A DNA stretch of 64,000 nucleotides from Nocardiopsis metallicus. GTDB taxonomy: Bacteria > Actinomycetota > Actinomycetes > Streptosporangiales > Streptosporangiaceae. Under the pieces are notes generated by a model. That model did not search any database. It was given only the letters and a program-made list of their open reading frames with translations, and was not told the DNA's origin. Of the stretch, positions 25,863 to 35,549 are shown in pieces. Position numbers and translations under genes: made by a program. Every line of letters starts with the position of its first letter. The first letter of the stretch is position 1. The stretch spans positions 3,348,001 to 3,412,000 of the forward strand of contig NZ_JACHDO010000001.1 of the NCBI RefSeq assembly GCF_014201115.1, read 5' to 3'.

Positions 25863-27223
25863 CGCTCGCGCTCGTTGTCGAGCAGCCGGGCGCCCTCCGA
25901 ACGGGAGGCCGCCTCGTCCAGGTACTGAACGCTCTCGTTGGCCACGAACGACGAGGGGCGGCCCTCGTCGGCGAACCCCATCCGGGAGACCTCTCCCCCG
26001 GTGAAGGCGCGGATGCCCCAGTTGGCGGCGATGCGCGCCCGCGCGGTCGGGGACGGTACCGAAACCAGGTGGTAGCCGCGGGTGGCCGCCAGGGCCGGCA
26101 GCCCGCTCAGGTCGAACTGCAGGATCCTGGCCAGTGCGTCCTTGCCGCTCAGGTCCACCACCAGGCCCATGTCCTTGTGCTTGAACTCCCGCAGCGGACG
26201 GCCCAGAACCGAGTTGACCACGTTCTGGGCGACGGTGGCGGCCTGCCTGGTGGCGTACTGGGCCGTGGGCGGGCAGTAGGCGCTCTCGGCGTGCGAGAGG
26301 TTGGGCACCGCCGCGGCGTCGCCGATCGCGAAGACGTCGGGCTGCCCGGGCACCGCCAGGTCAGCACCCACCTCCAGGCGGCCGCGTTGGGTCGGTTTGC
26401 CGAGGGTCTCCATCAGCGGGCTGGGCGTGACCCCGGCGGTCCAGATGAGGGTGCGGCAGGGCAGTGCGCGCCCGTCGGTGAGGACCACCTTGTCCGCGGT
26501 CACCTCCCGCACGGTCACCTTGAGCTTGACCTCGATACCGAGGTTGCGGAGCAGGTCGAGGGCCTTACGGCCGAGCCGGTCGCCGAGTTCGGGCAGCACC
26601 TTGGGCGCGATGTCCACCAGGTGCCAGCGGATGACCGAGCGCAGCTCGGGGTAGCGCCGGGCGGCCTCCTCGCACAGGCGCATCAGCGAGGCCGCGGTCT
26701 CCACGCCGGTGTAACCGCCGCCGACCACGATGAACCGGCAGCGCTCCTCGCGTTCGACCGGGTCCCTGGAGTCGTTGGCCAGCTCCAGCTGGGCGAGCAC
26801 GTGGTCACGCAGCAGGACCGCTTCGGCCAGGGTCTTGGCGCCGTAGGCGTGCTGGGTGAGCCCGGGGATGTCGAACTCCCTGGTGAGCGCGCCGGGTGCC
26901 AGGACGAGCCGGTCGTACTTACAGGGCAGGAGCTCCCCGGTGGGCCTGCGCACCACCACCGTGCGGTCCTGGGTGTCCACCCCGATCGCGTGCCCGGGGA
27001 CCAGCCGGGTCTTGCGGGTGAGCCGGTGCACCGACATGGCCACCGACTGCGGGGTGAGCAGCCCCGAGGCCACCTGGGGCAGCAGGGGGCTGTAGAGCAT
27101 GTAGTCGTGCGGCGCGACGAGCGCGATGTCAGCCGCACCGTTGGGGATGCGTCGTTCCAGGTGCCGCAGGGTGTGCAGGCCGCCGAAACCTGCGCCGACC
27201 ACCACGATCCGAGGCCGAGACAT
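25847..27223 (-). CDS. ndh: Type II NADH dehydrogenase (NDH-2)
   Basis: 458 residues from ATG at 27223, AAGGAG upstream; a longer frame is unsupported. FAD-binding motif IVVVGAGFGGLHTLRHL, NADH-binding motif FIVVGGGYTGVETAASL, the FAD-contact DVFAIGDAAAVP, and the quinone-site-like SAYCPPTAQYATRQA segment are all present. It is a peripheral membrane flavoprotein that passes electrons from NADH to menaquinone without pumping protons. A C-terminal amphipathic membrane-binding region is present but short. Monocistronic and convergent with the voltage-sensor-like gene. Confidence 0.92.
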   Translation of the reverse strand: MSRPRIVVVGAGFGGLHTLRHLERRIPNGAADIALVAPHDYMLYSPLLPQVASGLLTPQSVAMSVHRLTRKTRLVPGHAIGVDTQDRTVVVRRPTGELLPCKYDRLVLAPGALTREFDIPGLTQHAYGAKTLAEAVLLRDHVLAQLELANDSRDPVEREERCRFIVVGGGYTGVETAASLMRLCEEAARRYPELRSVIRWHLVDIAPKVLPELGDRLGRKALDLLRNLGIEVKLKVTVREVTADKVVLTDGRALPCRTLIWTAGVTPSPLMETLGKPTQRGRLEVGADLAVPGQPDVFAIGDAAAVPNLSHAESAYCPPTAQYATRQAATVAQNVVNSVLGRPLREFKHKDMGLVVDLSGKDALARILQFDLSGLPALAATRGYHLVSVPSPTARARIAANWGIRAFTGGEVSRMGFADEGRPSSFVANESVQYLDEAASRSEGARLLDNERERYGED

Positions 27224-27526
27224 GTGTTCACCGCTCCTTCTTCGTATCGGGGGGCGGGACGTCCTTCGCGTCTGTGGGCCGTCGGATGCGGGCGTACCCA
27301 CTTCACCGCTGCCGAATGTACGGCCGCGGGGTTCGATTCGACGGGTCCCCACGCGAGTCGTTCCCGGGACTTTGTCGGCCATTGGGCCGCCTCCGCAAAG
27401 GCATACGGGGTCTTCACCGGGACAAAACCCGCTATTGGTTTCCTGGAGCCGAGACTTGGTGACTGTGTGTGGTCATGCACAAACGGAAAGTGCTGACCCG
27501 TGTCGCAGAGAGGGGCAAGAACGCGT

Positions 27527-27994
27527 ATGCGTGCGTTCACCAGGATCGCCACCACGGCCGTACTGGCCGCAGGACTGACCGTGTTCGGCGTGGGAGCGGC
27601 CTTCGCCGACCCGCCGGACGAGGTCACCGACACCGTGGACGAGGTCACCGAAGTCACCGATGACGTGACCGGAGAGCTCGAGGGCCTCTCACCCGAGGCG
27701 GAGGCCCTGCTCGAGGACCCGCAGGTCCAGGAGATCCTGGCCAACGAGGACGCCGTCGAGCTGCTCAGCGATCCCGACGCCCTGGCAGCGCTCCAGGCGC
27801 TGCTGGAACTCGAGGACCCGCTGGGCGCCCTCGAGGCGCTCGACCTGCCGGTCTCCACCGACGACGTGACCGGGGAGCTCCCGGTCGACACCGACGACGT
27901 CACCGGGGACCTGCCGGTCGAGGACGTCGACACCGGCGACGTCACCCAGCCGGTGGAGGACGTCGTGGGCGGCCTCGGCCTCAGCCTCCGGTAG
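27527..27994 (+). CDS. Small acidic secreted protein with DDVTG repeats
   Basis: 155 residues from ATG at 27527; a GTG at 27500 would add nine residues. A signal peptide with the AFA-DPP cleavage site near residue 27 is followed by a strongly acidic mature chain with repeats of the DDVTGEL/DDVTGDL kind (at about residues 45, 108 and 121), a Leu/Glu/Asp-rich middle (SPEAEALLEDPQVQEIL) and no Cys. No family recognised. It could be a matrix, metal-binding or stress-related extracellular protein, but nothing in the sequence decides this. Separated from the NDH-2 gene by about 300 bp of divergent promoter DNA (27224-27526), in which no operator stands out. Confidence 0.75.
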   Translation: MRAFTRIATTAVLAAGLTVFGVGAAFADPPDEVTDTVDEVTEVTDDVTGELEGLSPEAEALLEDPQVQEILANEDAVELLSDPDALAALQALLELEDPLGALEALDLPVSTDDVTGELPVDTDDVTGDLPVEDVDTGDVTQPVEDVVGGLGLSLR

Positions 27995-28031
27995 GGGCGG
28001 GCTGGCCGGGATGGTTCCCGGTGAGCGGTGA

Positions 28032-28059
28032 GGGGCGGGTGGCCGCGGCCACCCGCCCC
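28032..28059. terminator. Bidirectional terminator, 28-bp perfect palindrome
   Basis: GGGGCGGGTGGCCG and its exact mirror, placed between the convergent acidic protein and catalase genes. Confidence 0.8.
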
Positions 28060-28086
28060 AGCCGTGTACGCCTCCCGGCTTCCGGG

Positions 28087-29553
28087 TCAGCCTCCGTTGA
28101 GGCCCTGGGAGACACGGGAACCGATCTCGCTGTCGATGTCGGTCCAGTACTTGACCGCCCGTGAGCGCACGCCGTCGTCGGTGACGGCGGAGACGTGACC
28201 GACCACGTTGCGCACGAGCCGGTCGCGGGCCGCGTCGTCCATGACGTCGCGGATCAGTGCGCGGGGCTGGACGAAGTCATCGTCGTCACGGTGCTGGGTG
28301 TAGGCCTCGCGCACCAGTTCGGCCGCCTCCACCTGCCAGGTCGCCTGTTCCACACCCTCCTGGCGTCCCGCGTCGGGGCCGCCGAAGGAGTTGGGGTGGT
28401 AGACCGCCGCGGTGTCGGGTGGGAACTGACGCATGTGCCCGTCCTTGGCGTAGGAGCGCACCCGCACATGCGGCCGGTTCGGCGGCAGCTCGGTGTAGTT
28501 GACCCCGATCCGGTAGCGGTGGGTGTCGGGGTAGGAGAACAGGCGGCCCAGCAGCATCTTGTCCGGCGAGGGGCCGATGCCCGGCACCAGGTTCGAGGGC
28601 TCGAACGCGGCCTGCTCGATGTGGATGAAGTGGTTCCCCGGGTTCTCGTTGAGCGTCATCCGCCCGACCTCGATCAGTGGGTAGTCGCCCTTGGGCCACA
28701 CCTTCGTCAGGTCGAACGGGTTGAACCGGTAGTCCGCGGCCTCGTCGATCGGCATGATCTGCATGCTCAGCGTCCACGAGGGGTGGTCGCCGCGCTCGAT
28801 CGCCTCGAACAGGTCGCGGCGGTGGTGGTCGGCGTCCTCACCGGCGATCCGGTCCGACTCCTCCTGGGTGAGGAAGTCGTTGCCCTGGTCGGTCCGGAAG
28901 TGGTACTTGACCCAGAAGCGCTGCCCCTTGGCGTTGATCCACTGGTAGGTGTGCGAGCTGAACCCGTCCATGTTGCGCCAGGTCCTCGGGATGCCCCGGT
29001 CACCCATGAGCCAGGTGACCTGGTGCGCGGACTCCGGCGAGAGGGACCAGTAGTCCCACTGCATGGTGTTGTCGCGCAGGCCGGTGCGCGGGTCTCGCTT
29101 CTGGGACCGGATGAAGTCCTGGAACTTCTGCGGGTCCTTCATGAAGAAGACCGGCGTGTTGTTGCCGACCATGTCGTAGTTGCCCTGTTGCGTGTAGAAC
29201 TTCAAAGCGAAGCCGCGCGGGTCGCGCCAGGTGTCCGGGCTGCCCATCTCCCCCGCCACCGTGGAGAAGCGGGCCAGCATCGGGGTCTCACGCCCGGGCT
29301 GGAAGAGATCCGCACAGGTGTACTGGCTGACGTCGTTGGTCACCCGGAAGGTGCCGTAGGCTCCGCTGCCCTTGGCGTGTACCACCCGCTCGGGCACCCG
29401 TTCCCGGTTGAACTGCGCCATCTTCTCGATGAGGTAGGCGTCATGCAGGACGACGGGCCCGTCCCGGCCCACGCTCAGGGACTGCTCGTCGCTGGGTGCC
29501 GGGATTCCTGCGTTGGTGGTGGTGCCCTGGGATTCTGGCCGGTAGTCGACCAT
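28087..29553 (-). CDS. katA: Heme catalase (small-subunit, clade 3 type)
   Basis: 488 residues, ATG at 29553 with GGGGAG upstream. Distal His59 (ERVVHAKGSGAYG), Asn131 (MVGNNTPVFF) and proximal heme-ligand Tyr340 (RLFSYPDTHRYR) are all present, so the enzyme should be active in dismutating hydrogen peroxide. Length fits small-subunit, NADPH-binding catalases rather than the 700-residue KatE type. No regulator of the FurA or OxyR type adjoins; the TetR gene upstream is turned the same way but belongs to the acyl-CoA operon. Confidence 0.95.
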   Translation of the reverse strand: MVDYRPESQGTTTNAGIPAPSDEQSLSVGRDGPVVLHDAYLIEKMAQFNRERVPERVVHAKGSGAYGTFRVTNDVSQYTCADLFQPGRETPMLARFSTVAGEMGSPDTWRDPRGFALKFYTQQGNYDMVGNNTPVFFMKDPQKFQDFIRSQKRDPRTGLRDNTMQWDYWSLSPESAHQVTWLMGDRGIPRTWRNMDGFSSHTYQWINAKGQRFWVKYHFRTDQGNDFLTQEESDRIAGEDADHHRRDLFEAIERGDHPSWTLSMQIMPIDEAADYRFNPFDLTKVWPKGDYPLIEVGRMTLNENPGNHFIHIEQAAFEPSNLVPGIGPSPDKMLLGRLFSYPDTHRYRIGVNYTELPPNRPHVRVRSYAKDGHMRQFPPDTAAVYHPNSFGGPDAGRQEGVEQATWQVEAAELVREAYTQHRDDDDFVQPRALIRDVMDDAARDRLVRNVVGHVSAVTDDGVRSRAVKYWTDIDSEIGSRVSQGLNGG

Positions 29554-29655
29554 GAAGGATCTCCCCTTAGAGGTAGACGCGCGCGTCCCGGTTGTCGGGT
29601 CCGGGACTCGTGCGCTGTCTACCCGTGGGGAGCTAAAGGCACGTTCAACGCAGCC

Positions 29656-30303
29656 TTATCTCGGGGTTGGCACGGGGTCTCCGGCGAGCAGTGCGGCCGA
29701 GCCCATCCTCATGAGCAGTTCGGCCATCTCGCCACGGGAGAGCGCCCCGCGACTGTGCGGGGTGGAGTTGAGCAACCCGAACGCGGCGTGCACCGAGGCT
29801 CGCAGGGTGGCGTGCGAGTCCCGGGGGCGCAGTGCGGCCAGGACGTTGACCCACTCCTCGACGTAGCCGCGCTGGAGACGTCGGACCCGGCGGCGGTCCT
29901 GGTCGGTGAGGTTTCCCAGTTCGCGGTCGTGCACGGTGATCAGGTCGGGTTCGTCCAGGGAGAACTCGATGTGCCCGCGCAGCAGCGCCTCCAGGGCCGT
30001 CTCCGGCCCGTCCGCCGCGTCGGCGAGCTCGCGCCCGCGCCGGGCGAGGCGTTCGCTGATGTCCACCAGGACCTCGCCGAGCAGCGCCTCCTTACCGGGG
30101 AAGTGCCGGTACAGGGCGGGCCCGGTGGTCCCCACGGCCCGGCCGAGGTCGTCGATGGTCACGCCCCGGTACCCGTGCGCGGCGAAGAGCCGGGCGGCCG
30201 CCCCCAGGATCGCCGTCCGCCTCTCACCCGTGGGCCGCTGGCTCGTCGGTCTCTGACCCGAGGACCGCTCGTGCGTGGCCCTGCCGCTCGGTCTCGTCCC
30301 CAT
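29656..30303 (-). CDS. TetR-family regulator of the adjacent acyl-CoA carboxylase operon
   Basis: 215 residues. After a 25-residue polar leader the helix-turn-helix is AAARLFAAHGYRGVTIDDLGRAVGTTGPALYRHFPGKEALL. The C-terminal ligand pocket domain is of the type common next to acyl-CoA dehydrogenase operons in actinobacteria. It is divergent from the carboxylase genes, and two TetR-like operators lie in the 133-bp gap. Likely a repressor released by an acyl-CoA intermediate; ligand is inference. Confidence 0.87.
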   Translation of the reverse strand: MGTRPSGRATHERSSGQRPTSQRPTGERRTAILGAAARLFAAHGYRGVTIDDLGRAVGTTGPALYRHFPGKEALLGEVLVDISERLARRGRELADAADGPETALEALLRGHIEFSLDEPDLITVHDRELGNLTDQDRRRVRRLQRGYVEEWVNVLAALRPRDSHATLRASVHAAFGLLNSTPHSRGALSRGEMAELLMRMGSAALLAGDPVPTPR

Positions 30304-30372
30304 CCGTGCACCTTCCGCCGCCTTGCCGCAGAGCGCTCCGCGTGACCCGCGCCACCCCGGCTCTGGACACCC

Positions 30373-30392
30373 ATGTTAGTAGTTACTAACAT
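30373..30392. promoter_or_regulatory. TetR operator 1 (9-bp arms)
   Basis: ATGTTAGTA-GT-TACTAACAT, perfect inverted repeat in the divergent promoter. A single conspicuous AT-rich palindrome in GC-rich DNA is typical for the cognate site of the adjacent regulator. Confidence 0.8.
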
Positions 30393-30399
30393 CACTGTT

Positions 30400-30415
30400 G
30401 TTAGTGAGCATTAAC
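30400..30415. promoter_or_regulatory. TetR operator 2 (imperfect)
   Basis: GTTAGTGAGCATTAAC, matching its own reverse complement at 12 of 16 positions and sharing GTTAGT with operator 1, 7 bp downstream of it. It lies about 20 bp before the carboxylase start codon and so could block its transcription. Confidence 0.6.
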
Positions 30416-30436
30416 ATCCCTCCACGAGAGGACACC

Positions 30437-32062
30437 ATGAGCAGGGCACCTGTGCTCGGATCGGCGGTCGACACCGCCGGTCCCGCGTTCGCCGCCAACG
30501 ACGCCGCGAACCGCGCGCTCGCGCTGGAGCTGCGGGAGCGGATCGCGACCGCGGCCCTCGGCGGCCCCGAGAAGACCCGGGCGCGCCACGTCGAACGCGG
30601 CAAACTCCTCCCCCGCGACCGCGTCGATCTCCTCCTCGACCCCGGTTCCCCGTTCCTGGAGATCGCCCCGTTGGCCGCCTACGGCCTCTACGGCGAGGAC
30701 GGCCAGGACGCCCCCGGAGCCGGGATGATCGCCGGCATCGGCCGCGTGGCCGGACGGCCGACGGTCGTGGTCGCCAACGACGCCACCGTCAAGGGCGGCA
30801 GCTACTACCCGATGACGGTCAAGAAGCACCTGCGCGCCCAGGAGGTCGCGCTGCACAACCGCCTCCCCTGCGTGTACCTGGCCGACTCCGGCGGCGCGTT
30901 CCTGCCCATGCAGGACGAGGTGTTCCCCGACCGCGAGCACTTCGGCCGCATCTTCTACAACCAGGCCACCATGTCGCGGGCGGGCATCCCGCAGATCGCC
31001 GCGGTCCTGGGTTCGTGCACCGCGGGCGGCGCGTACGTCCCGGCGATGAGCGACGAGGCCGTGATCGTCCGCGAGCAGGGCACGATCTTCCTGGGCGGCC
31101 CGCCCCTGGTGAAGGCCGCCACCGGCGAGGTCGTCACCGCCGAGGAACTGGGCGGCGGCGACCTGCACTCCAGGGTCTCCGGGGTCACCGACCACCTGGC
31201 CGACGACGACGCCGACGCCCTGACCAAGGTGCGCCAGATCGCCGACACCCTCGGGCCGCTGGGCCCTCCGGCCTGGGAGACGCGTGAGCCGCGCCCGCCC
31301 GAGCTCGATCCCGAAGAGCTGTACGGGGTGGTCCCCGCCGACACCCGCACCCCCTACGACGTGCGCGAGGTCATCGGCCGGATCGTCGACGGCAGCGAGT
31401 TCACCGAGTTCAAGTCCGAGTACGGCACCACCCTGGTCACCGGCTTCGCGCGCGTCCAAGGCCACCCGGTGGGGATCATCGCCAACAACGGCATCCTGTT
31501 CGCCGAGTCCGCGCTCAAGGGCGCGCACTTCATCGAACTCTGCGACCGCCGCTCCGTCCCCCTGGTGTTCCTGCAGAACATCTCCGGGTTCATGGTCGGC
31601 CGCGACTACGAGGCGGGCGGTATCGCCAAGCACGGCGCGAAGATGGTCACCGCCGTGGCCTGCGCGCGCGTGCCCAAGTTCACCGTGGTGATCGGCGGGT
31701 CCTTCGGTGCGGGCAACTACTCGATGTGCGGCCGCGCGTACTCACCCCGCTTCCTGTGGATGTGGCCCAACGCCCGCATCTCCGTGATGGGCGGAGAACA
31801 GGCCGCCTCGGTGCTGTCCACCGTGCGCCGGGACCAGAAGGAGATCCGCGGCGAGGAGTGGTCGGCCGAGGACGAGGAGGCCTTCAAGGCGCCCATCCGC
31901 GACCAGTACGAGGAACAGGGCAGCCCGTACTACTCCACCGCCCGCCTGTGGGACGACGGCGTCATCGACCCCGCCGACACCCGCGACGTGCTCGCCATGG
32001 CCCTGTCCGCCGCCCGCCACGCGCCCCTTGAGCCGGTCGGCTACGGCGTCTTCCGGATGTGA
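30437..32062 (+). CDS. Acyl-CoA carboxylase beta subunit (carboxyltransferase; methylcrotonyl/propionyl-CoA type)
   Basis: 541 residues from ATG at 30437 with GAGAGG upstream. Carboxyltransferase N and C domains are seen: [20 protein letters not shown], the acyl-CoA loop [30 protein letters not shown], and the biotin side [20 protein letters not shown] and [16 protein letters not shown]. The GAGNY..CGRAY form resembles methylcrotonyl-CoA carboxylase. Together with the biotin carboxylase and acyl-CoA dehydrogenase it fits the leucine-degradation (liu) module. Confidence 0.9.
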   Translation: MSRAPVLGSAVDTAGPAFAANDAANRALALELRERIATAALGGPEKTRARHVERGKLLPRDRVDLLLDPGSPFLEIAPLAAYGLYGEDGQDAPGAGMIAGIGRVAGRPTVVVANDATVKGGSYYPMTVKKHLRAQEVALHNRLPCVYLADSGGAFLPMQDEVFPDREHFGRIFYNQATMSRAGIPQIAAVLGSCTAGGAYVPAMSDEAVIVREQGTIFLGGPPLVKAATGEVVTAEELGGGDLHSRVSGVTDHLADDDADALTKVRQIADTLGPLGPPAWETREPRPPELDPEELYGVVPADTRTPYDVREVIGRIVDGSEFTEFKSEYGTTLVTGFARVQGHPVGIIANNGILFAESALKGAHFIELCDRRSVPLVFLQNISGFMVGRDYEAGGIAKHGAKMVTAVACARVPKFTVVIGGSFGAGNYSMCGRAYSPRFLWMWPNARISVMGGEQAASVLSTVRRDQKEIRGEEWSAEDEEAFKAPIRDQYEEQGSPYYSTARLWDDGVIDPADTRDVLAMALSAARHAPLEPVGYGVFRM

Positions 32063-32069
32063 GGAACCC

Positions 32070-34259
32070 TTGACCACGACGCCAAGCAGAACTTCGACCG
32101 AACCCGGCACAGCCGGTACAGCCGACGGTCTCGGCCCGACCACCGTGCTGGTCGCCAACCGGGGCGAGATCGCGCTCCGGGTGATGCGCACCCTGCGCCG
32201 CACCGGACTGCGTTCGGTCGCGGTGTACACCGACGCCGACGCCGCCTCCCCGCACACCCTGGCCGCCGACGAGGCCTACCGGGTGGAGCGTTACCTGGAC
32301 GCCGACGCCATCGTCGCCGCGGCCCTGGCCAGCGGGGCCACCATGATCCACCCCGGCTACGGCTTCCTTTCCGAGAACGCCGGCTTCGCCCGGGCCTGCA
32401 CCGACGCCGGTCTGGTCTTCGTCGGCCCGCCCGCCGCCGCGATCGAGGCGATGGGCGACAAGATCCGCGCCAAGGACACCGTGGCCGCCGCGGGCGTGCC
32501 GGTCCTGGGCGGGTTCACCGAGAAGCCCGGCCAACCCCTGCCCGACGACGAGCTGCTGCGCGCGGCCGCCGAGACCGGGTACCCGCTGCTCATCAAGCCC
32601 TCCGCTGGTGGCGGTGGCAAGGGCATGCGGGCGGTCCACGCACCCGAGGCGCTGGTCGCCGACGCCGCGGCCGCCCGCCGCGAGGCGCTGGCCTCCTTCG
32701 GTGACGCCACCCTGCTGGTGGAGAAGCTGGTCCAGCGGCCGCGCCACATCGAGGTGCAGGTCCTGGCCGACGCCCACGGCAACGTCCTGCACCTGGGCGA
32801 GCGCGAGTGCAGCCTGCAGCGCCGCCACCAGAAGGTGGTGGAGGAGGCGCCCTCCCCACTGCTCAGCGAGGAGCAGCGGGCCACCATGGGCGAGGCGGCG
32901 GTGGCCGCCGCCCGCTCCTGCGGTTACGTGGGCGCGGGCACGGTGGAGTTCATCGCCGAGACCGGGGCCGACGGCGAGCTGTCGTTCTCCTTCCTGGAGA
33001 TGAACACCCGCCTGCAGGTGGAGCACCCGGTGACCGAGGAGGTCGTGGCGGTGCGCGGCGAGCGCGGCGTGGACCTCGTGGAGCTCCAGCTGCGCGTGGC
33101 CGCCGGTGAGCCGCTGCCCTTCACCCAGGAGGAGGTCTCGTGGGTCGGGCACGCGGTGGAGACACGGATCTACGCCGAGGACGCCGACCGGGGTTTCCTG
33201 CCCTCGGGCGGTCCGATCCTGGCGCTGCGCGAGCCCTCGGGCCCGGGCGTGCGCGTGGACTCGGGGGTGGCTGAGGGCGGCGCGGTGACCTCCGACTTCG
33301 ACCCCATGCTGGCCAAGGTGATCACCTGGGGCGCGGACCGGGCCGGGGCGCTGCGCCGGATGGACGCGGCGCTGGGCTCCTACACCCTGCTGGGCTGTGT
33401 GACCAACACCGCCTACCTGCGCAGGCTGTTGCTGCACCCGCGGGTGGTGGCCGGTGACCTGAGCACCGACCTGATCGCCCAGGACCCGCCGCCCGCCGCC
33501 CCCGAGGGCGTGCCGGAGGAGGTGTACGCGGCCGCGGCCGTGGACCACCAGCTCGACCTCGAAGGTCCGCCCAGCCCCGACCGGTTCGCCGTACCCGACG
33601 GCTGGCGGATGGGCGGCCCGGCCTGGACCCCGTGGCGGCTGCGCGCGCCCGGGCACGAGGCGACCGTGGTCCGGGTCCGCCGCGACGGCGCCGCCGGGCG
33701 CTACCTGGTGAGCGTGGAGGGTCCCGGCTCCGAGCCCGGTTCGGGGACCGAACCCGTCACCGCAGAGCACGGGACGACCGGCCGGAAGCCCGTGCGGGTC
33801 CACGCCCGGCGCTCCGCCGACGGCACCCGGCTCACCGTCACCACCCCCGACCGGACACGCACCTACCTGCGCGCCGACGACCCGGCCACCGCGCACCGGT
33901 GGCTGGGCGCAGACGGCTCGGCCTGGACCCTGCACGAGGAGCCCGTCACCGCCGCGCTGCGCGAGGACGACGCCGCCGCCGACGGCACGGTGCGCAGCCC
34001 CATGCCGGGCACCGTGCTCGACGTCCCGGTCCGGGTGGGCCAGGAGGTCACCGCCGGGACCACCCTCGTGGTGGTCGAGGCGATGAAGATGGAGCACTCC
34101 GTGGCCGCGCCCGTGGACGGAACCGTCACCACCGTGGCGGTCCGCCCCGGTTCCTCCGTGCCCATGGACGCCGTCCTGGTCACCGTCGACCCCCTCACCG
34201 CGTCGGCCGAGAACCCGGCCGGCGCCCCTTCCACCTCCACCACCGAGGAGCAGCGATGA
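32070..34259 (+). CDS. Acyl-CoA carboxylase alpha subunit (biotin carboxylase plus biotin carboxyl carrier domain)
   Basis: 729 residues, starting at a TTG (32070) right behind GAGGAA, 7 bp after the beta-subunit stop; no ATG or GTG fits as well. Biotin carboxylase: VLVANRGEIALRVMRTLR, ATP-grasp loop KPSAGGGGKGMRAV, ERECSLQRRHQKVVEEAP, and EMNTRLQVEHPVTE. A BT-like linker of about 150 residues follows, then the carrier domain with biotinyl-Lys in VVEAMKMEHSVAAP. Ends overlapping the dehydrogenase start (ATGA). ATP- and bicarbonate-dependent carboxylation of biotin for transfer by the beta subunit. Confidence 0.92.
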   Translation: MTTTPSRTSTEPGTAGTADGLGPTTVLVANRGEIALRVMRTLRRTGLRSVAVYTDADAASPHTLAADEAYRVERYLDADAIVAAALASGATMIHPGYGFLSENAGFARACTDAGLVFVGPPAAAIEAMGDKIRAKDTVAAAGVPVLGGFTEKPGQPLPDDELLRAAAETGYPLLIKPSAGGGGKGMRAVHAPEALVADAAAARREALASFGDATLLVEKLVQRPRHIEVQVLADAHGNVLHLGERECSLQRRHQKVVEEAPSPLLSEEQRATMGEAAVAAARSCGYVGAGTVEFIAETGADGELSFSFLEMNTRLQVEHPVTEEVVAVRGERGVDLVELQLRVAAGEPLPFTQEEVSWVGHAVETRIYAEDADRGFLPSGGPILALREPSGPGVRVDSGVAEGGAVTSDFDPMLAKVITWGADRAGALRRMDAALGSYTLLGCVTNTAYLRRLLLHPRVVAGDLSTDLIAQDPPPAAPEGVPEEVYAAAAVDHQLDLEGPPSPDRFAVPDGWRMGGPAWTPWRLRAPGHEATVVRVRRDGAAGRYLVSVEGPGSEPGSGTEPVTAEHGTTGRKPVRVHARRSADGTRLTVTTPDRTRTYLRADDPATAHRWLGADGSAWTLHEEPVTAALREDDAAADGTVRSPMPGTVLDVPVRVGQEVTAGTTLVVVEAMKMEHSVAAPVDGTVTTVAVRPGSSVPMDAVLVTVDPLTASAENPAGAPSTSTTEEQR

Positions 34260-35413
34260 ACCGCCACGAACTCTCGACCGAGCACGCCGACCTGCGGGCC
34301 GCCGTGGAGACCTTCGCCCGGACCGAGGTCGCGCCGGTGATCGGCGACTTCTACGAGCGGGGCGCGTTCCCCTACGGCATCATCGCCAAGATGGGCCAGA
34401 TGGGCCTGTTCGGGCTGCCCTTCCCCGAGGAGCACGGCGGCATGGGCGGCGACTACTTCGCCCTGTGCCTGGCTCTCGAAGAACTGGCCCGGGTGGACTC
34501 CTCGGTGGCGATCACCCTCGAAGCGGGGGTGTCCCTCGGTGCGATGCCGATCCACCGCTTCGGCACCGAGGAACAGAAGAAGACCTACCTGCCCAAGCTC
34601 ACCTCGGGCGAGGCACTCGGCGCGTTCGGCCTGACCGAACCGGACGGCGGCTCCGACGCCGGGGCGACCAAGACCACCGCGCGCCTGGAGAACGGCGAGT
34701 GGGTGATCAACGGGACCAAGTCGTTCATCACCAACTCGGGCACCGACATCACCGCCCTGGTCACGGTGACCGCGGTGACCGGCAAGCGCGGGGACGGCCG
34801 ACCGGAGATCTCCTCGATCCTGGTCCCCAAGGGCACCCCGGGCTTCTCCGTGGGCCAGAAGTACTCCAAGGTCGGCTGGAACGCCTCGGACACCAACGAG
34901 CTCGTCTTCGAGGACTGCCGCGTCCCCGAAGCCAACCTGGTCGGTGAGCGCGGGCGCGGCTACGCCCAGTTCCTGCGCATCCTCGACGAGGGCCGCATCG
35001 CCATCGCCGCGCTCTCCGTCGGGCTGGCCCAGGGCTGCGTGGACGAGAGCGTGCGCTACGCCCACGAGCGCCAGGCCTTCGGCCACAGCATCGGCGCCTA
35101 CCAGGCGATCCAGTTCAAGATCGCCGAGATGGAGTCCCGCGCCTACAGCGCGCGTCTGGCCTACTACGACGCGGCCTCCCGGATGCTCGCCGGAGAGCCC
35201 TTCAAGAAGGAGGCGGCGATCGCCAAGCTCATCGCCTCCAACGCCGCGATGGACAACGCCCGCGACGCGACCCAGGTCTTCGGCGGCTACGGATTCATGA
35301 ACGACTACGCCGTGGGCCGCTTCTACCGCGACGCCAAGATCCTCGAGATCGGTGAAGGGACGAGCGAGGTCCAGAAGATGCTCATCGCGAGGGAACTCGG
35401 GCTCCCCGCCTAG
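34256..35413 (+). CDS. Acyl-CoA dehydrogenase
   Basis: 385 residues. Flavin and substrate motifs: AFGLTEPDGGSDAGATKT, the WVINGTKSFITNSG strand, YAHERQAFGHSIGAYQAIQF, and QVFGGYGFMNDYAVGRFYRDAK. The catalytic Glu expected near the C-terminus is present in IGEGTSEVQ. Helix G reads LDEGRIAIAA, with Gly at the place where isovaleryl-CoA dehydrogenase has its catalytic Glu, so the enzyme resembles short-chain/branched-chain dehydrogenases more than true isovaleryl-CoA dehydrogenase. In the operon it would supply the enoyl-CoA for the carboxylase. Confidence 0.92.
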   Translation: MNRHELSTEHADLRAAVETFARTEVAPVIGDFYERGAFPYGIIAKMGQMGLFGLPFPEEHGGMGGDYFALCLALEELARVDSSVAITLEAGVSLGAMPIHRFGTEEQKKTYLPKLTSGEALGAFGLTEPDGGSDAGATKTTARLENGEWVINGTKSFITNSGTDITALVTVTAVTGKRGDGRPEISSILVPKGTPGFSVGQKYSKVGWNASDTNELVFEDCRVPEANLVGERGRGYAQFLRILDEGRIAIAALSVGLAQGCVDESVRYAHERQAFGHSIGAYQAIQFKIAEMESRAYSARLAYYDAASRMLAGEPFKKEAAIAKLIASNAAMDNARDATQVFGGYGFMNDYAVGRFYRDAKILEIGEGTSEVQKMLIARELGLPA

Positions 35414-35435
35414 AGCCCCGCAGGCCCACAGACCC

Positions 35436-35484
35436 GCGGCCCCGGACGGCGTCATCGAAACCCAGATGGAGTTCCCGGGGCCGC
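35436..35484 (+). terminator. Terminator of the carboxylase/dehydrogenase operon
   Basis: 10-bp arms GCGGCCCCGG and CCGGGGCCGC separated by 29 nt, 20 bp after the dehydrogenase stop. Confidence 0.55.
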
Positions 35485-35549
35485 GTTCCCGTGTCCGCGC
35501 CTCAAAGGAGTCCGTAGCACGATGAGACACGCAGGGCTGCGTTCGATAC

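Noticed and set aside
31962..34097. 711-codon minus-strand open frame opposite the acyl-CoA carboxylase alpha gene
   Set aside because: Shadow of a well-conserved biotin carboxylase; product is His/Gly/Val-rich with no recognisable fold.
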